Shown piece after piece: positions 1 through 7,450 of a DNA stretch of 64,000 nt (position 1 is its first letter; each line of letters begins with the position of its first letter). The notes beneath the pieces are model-generated. The model made no database searches. It was not told where the DNA came from and was given only the letters and a program-made list of their open reading frames with translations. Location: positions 620,001 through 684,000 of the forward strand of contig NZ_CP015104.1 in NCBI RefSeq assembly GCF_002214525.1, read 5' to 3'. Origin of the DNA: Thermococcus sp. P6. GTDB taxonomy: Archaea > Methanobacteriota_B > Thermococci > Thermococcales > Thermococcaceae. The position numbers and the translations under genes are program-made.

Positions 1-558
1 CAGTGTGTTGGGTGCCGCGAGTTCCATGCCAACACCGAGGGCTTCCCCGGGTGCAAGGTAGAAGCAGACATCTCCAACCGCGGTGTCCGAGTTGTAGGGA
101 ACGCCGCCACCGTTTGTGTTGTACATCATTCCGTCGGGGTTGTAGAAGGAGACCATTCCCGCGTTTGAGGACGTTACCTCAACAACTATCGGCTCCCCCT
201 CCCACAGGTGGTTGCTGACGTTGAAAACCTCGTCGAAGTTGTACCTGCTCTGCGGGCTGAGGCCGATTCCCCTTCCGGTGTAGCCGTCAAGCTCGCCCTG
301 GTATGTGGCCCAGCTTTCGTTCTCGTGCCCTGGCCAGTTGGGGTTGTTCATTGAGAAGTCAATAACGAGTTGCCCTCCATCGTTCAGGTAAGCGTAGGGC
401 TGAACCGGCGTCAGATCTATGAGCTCGCTGTCGTCTGGAACGACGGCGATGTGAACGCTCCTCTGGACCCTGTAGTCCCTGAAGGTTGCGCTCGTGCCCA
501 GTGCGAAGGCCGCCGCAAACACCAGCCCCAGCATACCAAGGGCAAAAATTTTCTTCAT
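1..558 (-). CDS. DUF1102-like secreted protein, C-terminus beyond window edge
   Basis: The reading frame starts with ATG at 558 behind a GGAGG Shine-Dalgarno and runs open to base 1, so 186 residues are visible and the C-terminus is missing. It begins with a hydrophobic signal peptide (MKKIFALGMLGLVFAAA) followed by an extracellular-looking beta-rich domain with VVPDDSELIDLTP near residue 50. This resembles the DUF1102 family of Thermococcales secreted or cell-surface proteins; the molecular function is unknown. A TATA-like element lies at 641-651 and an inverted repeat just upstream of it. The neighbouring membrane winged-helix protein on the same strand could be its regulator (inference). 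Confidence 0.75.
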   Translation of the reverse strand, partial: MKKIFALGMLGLVFAAAFALGTSATFRDYRVQRSVHIAVVPDDSELIDLTPVQPYAYLNDGGQLVIDFSMNNPNWPGHENESWATYQGELDGYTGRGIGLSPQSRYNFDEVFNVSNHLWEGEPIVVEVTSSNAGMVSFYNPDGMMYNTNGGGVPYNSDTAVGDVCFYLAPGEALGVGMELAAPNTL

Positions 559-640
559 GGTACATTCCTCCATTTTTTCAATCAGACATCCTCGGCGGAA
601 CCATCATAAGATGCCTCGTTCACAACTTGAGGGGTTCTCC

Positions 641-684
641 TATATAGTAAATTCCAGCTTACCAAAGGGTAACCCCACGTTACC
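641..684 (-). promoter_or_regulatory. Promoter and inverted repeat upstream of the secreted-protein gene
   Basis: On the minus strand a TATA-like TTTACTATATA lies at 641-651, which would give a leader of about 55 nt before the ATG at 558. Directly upstream (668-684) is a perfect 6-bp inverted repeat GGTAAC-CCCAC-GTTACC. It could be an operator for this gene or a weak hairpin after the upstream regulator gene that ends at 698. Confidence 0.45.
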
Positions 685-697
685 AGCGGATGGGGGT

Positions 698-1132
698 TCA
701 AAAGAGCTTCTTGACCTTCCAGTGGTGGATCAGGCCCATGGCCAAGTACACAAAGGCCGCCAGAAGCAGGTGCGTGCTACCAAAATACCAGCCCGCGAGT
801 ATGAACACCACGGACGTCCCGATGTAGAAGGAGCTCCAGCTTATGTCGTGCCTGCCGACGGTTTCCATGTAGACCGTGACGTTCTCCGGGACCTTCAGGA
901 GCGTGACCACGCCGTGGTCGAAGGTTATGACCCCCTCCCTCCTAAGGGTGGGGATGTGCGTCTGAACGAGGCTGACGTAGACGCTCTTCCTGTGCCTGCT
1001 ATCGCTCTTCCCTTCCTTCTCGGCAATGTACTCCACCAGATCCCGCAGGTCCGCCCGGCCGTTCGTATCCTTGAGGTACTCCACCATAAGCGTCCTTCTT
1101 TCGTTCCCGAGTATCAAGGTCGTTGCTCCCAT
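698..1132 (-). CDS. Membrane-anchored winged-helix regulator (DUF7344-like)
   Basis: A 144-residue protein. Residues about 1-90 form a winged-helix-like domain (HIPTLRREGVITFD) of the type seen in small archaeal DUF7344 proteins; residues about 95-138 hold two hydrophobic segments (SFYIGTSVVFILAGWYFG and LLLAAFVYLAMGL), so it is probably a membrane-attached transcription factor. The start at 1132 has GAGGTGAGAGAGG just upstream, which overlaps the stop of a 27-codon reading frame (1222-1139). Ligand and targets are unknown; the adjacent secreted-protein gene is the obvious candidate target. An alternative is that it is a sensor without DNA binding. Confidence 0.65.
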   Translation of the reverse strand: MGATTLILGNERRTLMVEYLKDTNGRADLRDLVEYIAEKEGKSDSRHRKSVYVSLVQTHIPTLRREGVITFDHGVVTLLKVPENVTVYMETVGRHDISWSSFYIGTSVVFILAGWYFGSTHLLLAAFVYLAMGLIHHWKVKKLF

Positions 1133-1138
1133 CCTCTC

Positions 1139-1222
1139 TCACCTCAACCCGCAGTGTTCTCTTCCGTTCCCTCTGGCTTCCCCGGGGGTTCTCTCTTCGG
1201 TCTCGCTTTTCAGTATCATCAT
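1139..1222 (-). CDS. Possible 27-aa leader peptide ahead of the winged-helix gene
   Basis: An ATG ATG start at 1222 opens 27 codons ending in a TGA (1139-1141) that lies inside the Shine-Dalgarno of the next gene (GAGGTGAGAGAGG-ATG). The TATA-like CTTAAATAG at 1251-1260 would start transcription only a few bases before this ATG, so ribosomes would meet it first. The peptide (MMILKSETEERTPGEARG...) is unrecognised. It may be a translational-coupling leader or chance. Confidence 0.3.
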   Translation of the reverse strand: MMILKSETEERTPGEARGNGREHCGLR

Positions 1223-1250
1223 TAATTCACCACTAAAGGATTGGGGGCAT

Positions 1251-1262
1251 ACTATTTAAGGC
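1251..1262 (-). promoter_or_regulatory. TATA-like promoter for the winged-helix gene
   Basis: CTTAAATAGTA on the minus strand about 30 bp before the mini-ORF start at 1222, the expected archaeal TATA-to-start spacing for a very short leader. Confidence 0.45.
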
Positions 1263-1585
1263 TACCTGAAAAGTCCGATTTTCGATTTTTGGAGGCTTGT
1301 AAACGTTCCATCCTTCTCTAACCTTAAATTCTCCAGAAAAACCCAAAAAAGAGGCCTTTCGTTCCTTCTTGTCCATACCATCCCTGGCCGGTTTTGAACA
1401 TCAGGCGGAGTTCTGGGAAAAGCATCCAGAAACCGGGGACGTTTTCCACCTCCTTGTGGATTAGACAGCCGAACGGTCAACCGTTGAACATCCGAAAGGG
1501 GCTCGGGGTTACGTGATAAAGTGTAATTCGAGGTTCGAAAAACGGGGGTATAAAGAAGGGGTTCGAGGGTCTGGAGCCCAGTTAA
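1263..1585. other. Intergenic stretch without a recognised gene
   Basis: Between the winged-helix promoter and tRNA-Gln. Both strands hold only short frames without Shine-Dalgarno or family resemblance. A short motif TTGAACATC recurs at about 1395 and 1482. The stretch would be the trailer of the tRNA-Gln transcript. Confidence 0.5.
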
Positions 1586-1661
1586 TGGTAGCCCCGCGGG
1601 GATTCGAACCCCGGTCGCGGGATCCAGAGTCCCGCATGATTGGCCGCTACACCACGGGGCT
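1586..1661 (-). tRNA. tRNA-Gln (anticodon CTG)
   Basis: Reading the minus strand, the acceptor stem AGCCCCG pairs with CGGGGCT, the anticodon loop is CTCTGGA between CGGGA and TCCCG, and the T-arm is CCGGGGTTCGAATCCCCG. The CCA end is encoded. A TATA-like TTTATAAAT at about 1689-1699 sits at promoter distance. No intron seen. Confidence 0.95.
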
Positions 1662-1741
1662 GTGCCCGCTGATAGCTTGGGGGATGGATTTATAAATTTT
1701 ATCCTCGAACGCAAAAGACCAAGAGAACCCCGCCCAGAATC

Positions 1742-1819
1742 TGGTGGGGCCGCCGAGATTCGAACTCGGGTCCCCGGCTCCCGAAGCCGGAAGGATAGGC
1801 CAAGCTACCCCACGGCCCC
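1742..1819 (-). tRNA. tRNA-Pro (anticodon CGG)
   Basis: On the minus strand the acceptor GGGGCCG pairs with CGGCCCC (the T-arm-side bases give GGCGGCCCC), the anticodon stem-loop is CCGGC-TTCGGGA-GCCGG, giving anticodon CGG, the T-loop is GTTCGAATC, and CCA is encoded. A TATA-like CTTTATAAG at 1849-1858 is close to palindromic and could also serve the divergent DPM synthase gene. Confidence 0.95.
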
Positions 1820-1886
1820 ATGCCCGGCTTAAGGCTCTTCGCAGAACTTATAAAGTTTACGGAGCAGCGAAGGTGGAGGGAGTGCC

Positions 1887-2945
1887 GTGAAGATCAGCGT
1901 CATAGTTCCCACTTACAACGAACGCGAGAACCTCGAGGAGCTTTTTGAGAGGATCGATCGGGCTTTGAGAGGTTACGATTACGAGATCGTTGTGGTGGAC
2001 GATGATTCCCCCGACGGAACGTGGAAGTTCGCAACCGGGCTTTCGGATAGGTATCCCGTTAAAGTGATAAGACGCACCCGGGAGAAGGGACTCTCCTCGG
2101 CGGTTATAAGGGGTTTCAGGGAAGCCGAAGGGGACGTTTTCGTGGTGATGGATGCAGACCTTCAGCATCCCCCCGAGGTGATACCCGAACTCCTGAGGGC
2201 CATTGAAGGGGGCGCTGACATTGCGGTGGCGAGCAGGTACGTTCCCGGGGGCGGCGTTAAGAACTGGTACTGGTACAGAAGGCTCATCTCCAGAGGGGCC
2301 ATAATGATAGGTCGCCTCGCCCTGCCCAAGATAAGGAACGTCAGGGACCCGGTAAGCGGTTTCTTCGCCCTCAGAAGGGAGGTCGTCGAGAACGTTGACC
2401 TGAACCCCGTCGGGTTCAAGATCCTGCTGGAGATCCTGATCAAGGGGAACTACGGGAAAGTTGCCGAGGTCCCCTTCACCTTCGGGCTTAGAAAGGCCGG
2501 CGAGAGCAAGCTCGGGACCGGAACGATCTTTAACTACCTCAGGCACATCTACAGGCTCATGCGCTGGGAAGGAGAAATGGACAGGCTGATTAAGTTCACC
2601 CTCGTCGGTCTCTCGGGGGTTCTGGTCAACGAGGGCTTCCTGTGGCTCTTCGTCAGCACGTTTGGATGGGACAAGGTTCTGGCCAACGTTCCGGCGACCG
2701 AGCTGGCGATCCTGAACAACTTCATCTGGAACGACCTCTGGACGTTCAGGGACCTTAAAAGAAAGCCCTTCTGGAGTAGAATCGCCAGCTTCCACGTGGC
2801 AGCCCTCACGGGGGCGATCTTCCAGTGGATCGTCTACGTTGCCCTGATGTTCCTTGGAATCCATTACCTGATCGCAAACCTGCTCGGAATAGTCGTCTCC
2901 TTCGTCGTGCGTTTCCTTTTCAACAGGCATGTAACGTGGGGTTAA
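1887..2945 (+). CDS. Dolichyl-phosphate mannose synthase with GtrA-like membrane domain
   Basis: A 352-residue polyprenyl-phosphate mannosyltransferase that moves mannose from GDP-mannose to dolichyl phosphate for archaeal glycosylation. Residues about 1-230 form the GT2 catalytic domain with PTYNERENL and the metal-binding DADLQ motif (D89, D91, Q93). Residues about 230-350 form a GtrA-type region of four membrane helices. Length and motif positions match the Pyrococcus furiosus enzyme of known structure (from memory). The start is GTG at 1887, chosen because GGTGGAGGG sits 7 bases upstream and residue 1 then opens directly on KISVIVPTYN. It stands alone, divergent from the tRNA genes. Confidence 0.92.
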   Translation: MKISVIVPTYNERENLEELFERIDRALRGYDYEIVVVDDDSPDGTWKFATGLSDRYPVKVIRRTREKGLSSAVIRGFREAEGDVFVVMDADLQHPPEVIPELLRAIEGGADIAVASRYVPGGGVKNWYWYRRLISRGAIMIGRLALPKIRNVRDPVSGFFALRREVVENVDLNPVGFKILLEILIKGNYGKVAEVPFTFGLRKAGESKLGTGTIFNYLRHIYRLMRWEGEMDRLIKFTLVGLSGVLVNEGFLWLFVSTFGWDKVLANVPATELAILNNFIWNDLWTFRDLKRKPFWSRIASFHVAALTGAIFQWIVYVALMFLGIHYLIANLLGIVVSFVVRFLFNRHVTWG

Positions 2946-3002
2946 CCCTCACGTCGGATTTTATACATTCTGGTCACTCGGGCGAACATACATGGTCCCT
3001 CA

Positions 3003-3014
3003 ATGTTTATATAC
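3003..3014 (+). promoter_or_regulatory. TATA-like promoter of the KaiC-like gene
   Basis: TGTTTATATACC lies 31-42 bp before the ATG at 3045. It overlaps an upstream in-frame ATG at 3003, which argues against that codon being the start. Confidence 0.6.
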
Positions 3015-3044
3015 CTCAGGTTCCAGCGGTATGGAGGGGTTGAG

Positions 3045-3758
3045 ATGTACGCGGGTGAGCTCCTCAAAAATCTCGACAGGGTTTCAACGGGAATTCCCGG
3101 ACTGGACGATATCATCGGAGGCGGGTTCATCCCGGGCAGGGTTTACATAGTGATAGGTCCTCCCGGAAGCGGTAAGACGACCTTTGGAGTTCAGTTCCTT
3201 GTGGAAGGAGCCCGGAATGGCGATAAGGGACTGTTCATATCCCTCCTCCATCACCCCCGGATAATAGTCCAGGATATGATGCGGTACAGCTTCGGTCTTC
3301 TCGACCACGTCAAGTCCGGGAGGATAATGTTCTACGATATGGGGGAGAGCATCTTCAGGGCCGGGAGGAGGTTTACGTGGATGGAGATGCTCGAGAACAT
3401 CCTCCGCATCATAGAGGCGCAGGACGTTAAGAGGGTCTTCATAGATTCCTTCACCTCGCTTGAGTACTCCGCCCTCGACCCGGATCACGAGAGGATGGCC
3501 CTTGGAAGGTTCATACGAAGGCTTCACGAGATGGAGATAACCTGTCTTATGGCCTCCGAGATGATGAGCTCTGAGAAGTACACGGAGCATCACTATCTCG
3601 CCGATGGGGTCATAATACTTCATCACTTCATGAAAAACTACAAAATGGTAAGGGCCCTGCAGGTCCTGAAGATGCACGGAGTTGACCATGATACCAACCT
3701 CAAGAAGCTCCGCTTCACGGTGGAGGGTCTGAAGGTCTACCCGGAGGCACCCTTCTGA
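3045..3758 (+). CDS. KaiC/RecA-superfamily ATPase, single domain
   Basis: A 237-residue RecA-fold ATPase of the KaiC/RadA-like group. It has the typical opening RVSTGIPGLDDIIGGG, Walker A GPPGSGKTT (about residues 38-46) and Walker B RVFIDSFTSLE near residue 140. The start is placed at 3045, with GGAGGGG upstream, because the promoter covers the earlier in-frame ATG. It is followed after 9 bp by a small charged protein, so the two probably form an operon. Archaeal single-domain KaiC homologues are often signalling ATPases; the target here is unknown. It lacks the second ATPase domain found in the larger homologue at 11.1-12.5 kb. Confidence 0.85.
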   Translation: MYAGELLKNLDRVSTGIPGLDDIIGGGFIPGRVYIVIGPPGSGKTTFGVQFLVEGARNGDKGLFISLLHHPRIIVQDMMRYSFGLLDHVKSGRIMFYDMGESIFRAGRRFTWMEMLENILRIIEAQDVKRVFIDSFTSLEYSALDPDHERMALGRFIRRLHEMEITCLMASEMMSSEKYTEHHYLADGVIILHHFMKNYKMVRALQVLKMHGVDHDTNLKKLRFTVEGLKVYPEAPF

Positions 3759-3767
3759 GGTGGGACC

Positions 3768-4175
3768 ATGGATGAGAAGGAGAAGATCCTCCGCCGGGCT
3801 TACGAATTCGGCTACTTCGTGGGCTACAAAGGACACACCGACTGGGCAGGATGGGTAAGGGAGCGCAGGGAGGAGCTTTACTCCAGAGCCTCTGAGCTCG
3901 GGATTTACGATCTCGTGAAAGAGGCCTACGCCCGTGGAAAACTGGACGGGGCCAAGAAGAGGGCTGAGGAGATAAACGAAGGCCTTGGGGAGACGGTCGC
4001 GGTTGAAAAGCACCCCGGAGGCAGGGAGAAAGCCGGGGAGGCCGGGGAAGCTGAAGAGGAGTTCGAGGAGGAGTTCATGGACTTCCTCGGGACAACGAAA
4101 ATCCTCCTCCCACCGGAGCTACTGAACACCCTTAAGAACCTTGAGACCCCAAAGATGCTCCGCCTCGGGCGTTGA
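3768..4175 (+). CDS. Small charged protein co-transcribed with the KaiC-like ATPase
   Basis: An unrecognised 135-residue protein. Residues 1-75 are predicted helical with aromatic patches (YEFGYFVGYKGHTDWAGWV); residues about 80-105 are an acidic, low-complexity linker (EAGEAEEEFEEEF); the C-terminus is a short amphipathic tail. GAGGTGG overlaps the stop of the upstream gene and places the start at 3768. The 9-bp gap suggests that it works with the KaiC-like ATPase, perhaps as an effector or adaptor; this is inference from position only. Confidence 0.7.
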   Translation: MDEKEKILRRAYEFGYFVGYKGHTDWAGWVRERREELYSRASELGIYDLVKEAYARGKLDGAKKRAEEINEGLGETVAVEKHPGGREKAGEAGEAEEEFEEEFMDFLGTTKILLPPELLNTLKNLETPKMLRLGR

Positions 4176-4230
4176 TGTTTTTCCACGGAGGGCTTAAATA
4201 TCCCCGGAATGAGTTTTCCCGGGGATAACC

Positions 4231-5910
4231 ATGAGGCACTTTCTGGAGGATGCCAGAGTTTTTGATCCCTCGCGGGTTCTTGATAACATAGCCGGGATAG
4301 GCAGGTTCCACAGGATACAGGGCTCGAAGGAGCTTCTCGAGGCGGTTCGCTTCATCAGGGAGGAGCTGAGAATACTTGGAATTAAGACCGAGCTCTACGA
4401 GGAGTTTTACGATGGAAAAAGTCGCTTCCTAACCCTGAAATCTCCGATAGCATGGGACCTTATAGGTGGAAGGGTGGAGCTCATGGGAGAAACCCTCACC
4501 ACATCCCTGACCCCTCTCGTTGTGATGGCCCATTCACCGGCCGGGAAAGCGAGGGCGAGAGTGGTTCACGTGAGCAGCGATGAGGACTGGAAAAACGTGC
4601 GTGGAAAGATCGTCCTCGTGGACAGGGACTGGCGCGACGCCTACCGGAAGGCTGTCGAGAACGGAGCGGCCGGCTTCATCGCGTATCGGAGGGGCACGGG
4701 AGATGCAATCCCCTACATCGGGCTATTCCTCACGAAGGAAGACCTCGAGCGGGCGAAGATACCTGCGGTCGCCGTTCCGGAGAGTCTGGCGATGAAGGTT
4801 ATTGAAAAACTGAACTCCGGCGAGGAGGTTGAAGCTTTTATCGAGGTCGAGGCAGAGGTAAGAGAGCGTCAGGTTCTTCCAATTCTCTATGCTGAGATCG
4901 GGAAGGAGCCCTTCATCCTCTTTACGGCCCACGTCTGCCATCCAAGGCCCGGCGCCAACGACAACGCCAGCGGAAGTGCCATGCTCATCGAACTGGCGAG
5001 GGTTCTCGGGCAGCTCTACGAGGAGTCATTCCGCTTCGGCTTTGCATTCCTGTGGGTGCCTGAATACTACGGCAGTCAGGCCTTCGTGGAGAGGCACGCC
5101 AGACTTGAGAGGTACTACGCGGTCATAAACCTCGACATGGTCGGGGGAAGTGAGGACAGGGCCGGCTCCACGATAATGCTCGTTAGGACACCGCTATCGA
5201 GGTTCTCGATAATCTCGGGTCTCCTCGAGTACTTCCTCGAGCTGGCGAACGGTGGAGAGGGGTTGAGCGGGATTCCTAAGATGAAGCTGAAGGCCTACCC
5301 CTACGAGATGGGAAGCGACCACGATGTTTTCAACTTCTTCGGGGTTCCGGCTACGATGCCGATAACGTGGCCCGACCGCTTTTACCACTCCAGTGAAGAC
5401 AGCATCGAAAAGGTGAGCAGGACCTCTCTGGAGGTTATAGGCCGGGCAGTTCTGGCTACCGCTCTGGCCCTTGCGAAGGCCGGGGAAGGGGAGCTAAGGC
5501 GCTTTGCACGGGGCTACGCTATGAGGTACCTCGGGGAGCTTTCCCTCGATAGAGACACGGAGGAGGCTGAAAAACTCGTAATGATGGGCCTCGCGAGGGA
5601 TTCCAGATTCCTGGGGATTGAAATGGGCCACCCCTTCGAGCGGAGGCCGTGGATAAGGTGGGTAGAGAAGGGACTGATCTCCGGTGAACTCGTGAGGAGC
5701 GTTGATGAAAAGGCCTACGGGGAATTCAGGGAACTCACCAGGGACAGGAAAACGCTCCTGCACCTCCATGAGCTTCTCATGCTCGGCGAGCTCCTCCCGG
5801 AGAAGGAGGCCATGGAAGCCCTGAAAGAGGAGTTCGGAGAGGTTGACACTGAGAAGCTCAAAAAACTCCTGAACCTTCTGGAGGGGATGGGGATCGTGGA
5901 AAGGCTTTAG
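4231..5910 (+). CDS. M28-family zinc aminopeptidase-like protein with PA insert
   Basis: A 559-residue cytoplasmic-type protein without signal peptide. The N-terminal third carries a protease-associated-like insert (VRGKIVLVD...GAAGFIAYRRG, about 125-155). Metal-ligand motifs of M28 peptidases follow: AHVCHPRPGANDNASG (about 230-246), INLDMVGG (about 300), YEMGSDHDVFNF (about 352-363) and YHSSEDS (about 382). A helical domain of about 150 residues with no clear match ends the protein. A TATA-like CTTAAATATCC at about 4192 puts the transcript start near 4220, so the leader is short. Its stop overlaps the convergent regulator gene by 4 bp. It probably cleaves peptides; substrate unknown. Confidence 0.82.
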   Translation: MRHFLEDARVFDPSRVLDNIAGIGRFHRIQGSKELLEAVRFIREELRILGIKTELYEEFYDGKSRFLTLKSPIAWDLIGGRVELMGETLTTSLTPLVVMAHSPAGKARARVVHVSSDEDWKNVRGKIVLVDRDWRDAYRKAVENGAAGFIAYRRGTGDAIPYIGLFLTKEDLERAKIPAVAVPESLAMKVIEKLNSGEEVEAFIEVEAEVRERQVLPILYAEIGKEPFILFTAHVCHPRPGANDNASGSAMLIELARVLGQLYEESFRFGFAFLWVPEYYGSQAFVERHARLERYYAVINLDMVGGSEDRAGSTIMLVRTPLSRFSIISGLLEYFLELANGGEGLSGIPKMKLKAYPYEMGSDHDVFNFFGVPATMPITWPDRFYHSSEDSIEKVSRTSLEVIGRAVLATALALAKAGEGELRRFARGYAMRYLGELSLDRDTEEAEKLVMMGLARDSRFLGIEMGHPFERRPWIRWVEKGLISGELVRSVDEKAYGEFRELTRDRKTLLHLHELLMLGELLPEKEAMEALKEEFGEVDTEKLKKLLNLLEGMGIVERL

Positions 5911-6290
5911 TCCAGGGATCCCTCGTCGAGTTCCCTTTGGAGTTCGTTTATCCTCGTTATCAGGTTCTCCTTTATCCTTTCGAGTACTTCACCCGGGGAG
6001 GCGGCGGTATAAACGTAGCCCAGCCATCCCCTCTGGATGAGCTTCCTTTTGAGCAGTCCCCTTCTGTAAAGGTTCATAACGTGCTCCCTGACGGAACGCT
6101 CGCTTATCCCGAGCTCTTGCCTTATCTCGGCTATCCTCATAGGCTCGTTTCTCTCGAGCAGGAGGCGGTATATTCTCAGCCCGGTCCTTTTAACGCCCAG
6201 CGAACGGAGCAGTGCCTCGAACCTCTCGTAAATCTCCCCCATTCCGAGCCACCCATCCCGCTTTACGTACCTATGAACTTTATTCTTCAT
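5907..6290 (-). CDS. Winged-helix transcriptional regulator
   Basis: A 127-residue protein with an archaeal HTH of the TrmB/Sugar-regulator type: TGLRIYRLLLERNEP, then RIAEIRQELGISERSVREHV as recognition region (about 52-71) and a basic wing (RRGLLKRKLIQRGWLGY). A short coiled-coil tail follows (IKENLITRINELQRELDEG), suitable for dimerisation. No effector domain is present. The start is uncertain: ATG at 6290 has a poor Shine-Dalgarno, and ATG at 6242 (MGEIYERF) is possible. It lies 3 bp after the metallophosphoesterase gene on the same strand, so the two may be co-transcribed. Confidence 0.75.
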   Translation of the reverse strand: MKNKVHRYVKRDGWLGMGEIYERFEALLRSLGVKRTGLRIYRLLLERNEPMRIAEIRQELGISERSVREHVMNLYRRGLLKRKLIQRGWLGYVYTAASPGEVLERIKENLITRINELQRELDEGSLD

Positions 6291-6293
6291 ACC

Positions 6294-6956
6294 TTAATAA
6301 GCTTTGCCCGCAGGGGTTCGGAACCGAAGGGAGCCAAGGTGAATGCCCTCCGGCAGGAAGAGCTCTCCTTCCTTCGCGTCCTTCAAAAAGGGCACCATTC
6401 TTATCCCCTTCTCAACGTCGAAGCCCTCTATGTAGGGATTGATCGTCGGTAGAACGAGGAACCTCTCCACCCTGAGAAAGACCTTAACCTTTCTCACCGT
6501 CCCCCCGTTCCTCAGGGTGTAAGCGGGGTGTATGTGGCCGAGGTAGGCCTCGGCAAACTCGAGGTCCGGCAGGTTCCTGTGGCCGTGGATGAACAGGGCA
6601 TCCCCCGTGAGGAAATGCTCGACCACCTCGACGTTGGGGAACCCTCTGGCCACCTCCTCTATCCTTCCGTCGTGGTTGCCCTTTGTGATAACGACAGGTA
6701 TTCCCCTGAGATCCGAAAAGAAGTCCTTCAGAAGTCTTTTCGTTGAGAAGCTCAAACCTATTGGTTCCTTAACGTCTCCGAGGATGACGAGAAGGTCCGG
6801 GTCCCTTTCGACGACGAACTCCGCGAGTCTCTCCTCGAAGCGGGTCCTCAGCCTTAGCCCCCTCGAGAACTCAAAGCCGATGTGGGGATCGGCTATCAAA
6901 AGGGTCCTCCCGCGGGGGGTTTCGAGCTCGAGGGACAGGGCCTCGAAGGAATCCAT
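6294..6956 (-). CDS. Metallophosphoesterase (calcineurin-like)
   Basis: A 220-residue calcineurin-like phosphoesterase with all five blocks of the dinuclear metal site in order: IADPHIGFE, ILGDVKE, TKGNHDG, FIHGHRN and YLGHIHPAY. It belongs to the compact archaeal group related to SbcD/Mre11 nucleases but lacks their capping domain, so it may act on nucleotides or nucleic acid; substrate not established. The start is taken at ATG 6956 (MDSFEALSLELETP), preceded by GGTGG. An in-frame extension upstream would run through the L41e gene on the same strand and is rejected. Confidence 0.85.
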   Translation of the reverse strand: MDSFEALSLELETPRGRTLLIADPHIGFEFSRGLRLRTRFEERLAEFVVERDPDLLVILGDVKEPIGLSFSTKRLLKDFFSDLRGIPVVITKGNHDGRIEEVARGFPNVEVVEHFLTGDALFIHGHRNLPDLEFAEAYLGHIHPAYTLRNGGTVRKVKVFLRVERFLVLPTINPYIEGFDVEKGIRMVPFLKDAKEGELFLPEGIHLGSLRFRTPAGKAY

Positions 6957-6967
6957 GGGACCACCGT

Positions 6968-6980
6968 ATAAAAAAGAAGA
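6968..6980 (-). terminator. T-rich terminator after L41e
   Basis: Minus-strand TTCTTCTTTTTTATAC immediately after the L41e stop matches the oligo-T terminators of Thermococcales. It lies only about 12 bases before the metallophosphoesterase start. Confidence 0.5.
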
Positions 6981-6985
6981 ATGGG

Positions 6986-7099
6986 TCAGATAAGCCCGCG
7001 CTCCTTCCTGCGCTGCTTCTTGATCCGCCTTATCCTCTTCTTGATCCACTTCCACCTCATCCGTCCCTTCTTCTTCCACTTCCTCGGCCTACGCTTCAT
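6986..7099 (-). CDS. rpl41e: Ribosomal protein L41e
   Basis: A 37-residue, extremely basic peptide ([20 protein letters not shown]..., ending [11 protein letters not shown]), the size and composition of eukaryotic/archaeal L41e, the smallest ribosomal protein. ATG at 7099 is preceded by GGTGATGAGG. It has its own TATA-like promoter at 7144-7155 and a T-rich terminator. The gene is easily missed because of its length and because another frame is open across it. Confidence 0.9.
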   Translation of the reverse strand: MKRRPRKWKKKGRMRWKWIKKRIRRIKKQRRKERGLI

Positions 7100-7143
7100 C
7101 CTCATCACCCCTGATTTTCTCCATGGCATCAGCTCCAGCGGTT

Positions 7144-7155
7144 CCTTTTTAAACC
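7144..7155 (-). promoter_or_regulatory. TATA-like promoter of L41e
   Basis: GGTTTAAAAAGG on the minus strand, 45-56 bp before the L41e start codon, giving a leader of about 20-25 nt. Confidence 0.55.
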
Positions 7156-7450
7156 TTTCCATATGGAGTTCGAGACCTTAAAAAACCTGAAAGGCCCTCC
7201 CGCTCATCCCTTCAACCCCAAAGGCCCTTCAACTTTGAGTTTCGGCCTTCAAAATTTCTCGCGTTTTAGCCCGTCTTTTGTGGCTTTCAACCGACCAGAA
7301 GAAACCTTGAGATTCAATGCGTTGTTTATACCATAGCAATAACCTAAAAACCTTTTCAAACGTTTTAAAACCTGAATTTAGCCGATTTGAGAAGTGGAAA
7401 ACCTTCCGCTAACCTTATTTACCTCACCGACAACCGGTGCTGGTGGTGGC
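7156..7450. other. AT-richer divergent intergenic region
   Basis: Lies between the L41e promoter and the nitrilase start. It holds several A/T runs and a repeated CTTCAA pattern but no reading frame with a ribosome binding site, and no tRNA or box C/D RNA that could be recognised. TTTATACC at about 7326 is a possible promoter for the nitrilase gene but is far from its start. Confidence 0.4.

Noticed and set aside
1262-1714. 150-codon minus-strand frame across the tRNA-Gln region
   Set aside because: It runs through the tRNA-Gln gene, has no ribosome site and its text lacks family resemblance.
2162-2443. Antisense frames inside the DPM synthase gene
   Set aside because: They are shadows of a well-supported gene and lack ribosome sites.
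6957-7079. N-terminal extension of the metallophosphoesterase
   Set aside because: It would be translated from the L41e coding region on the same strand; L41e is far better supported, and ATG 6956 has its own ribosome site.
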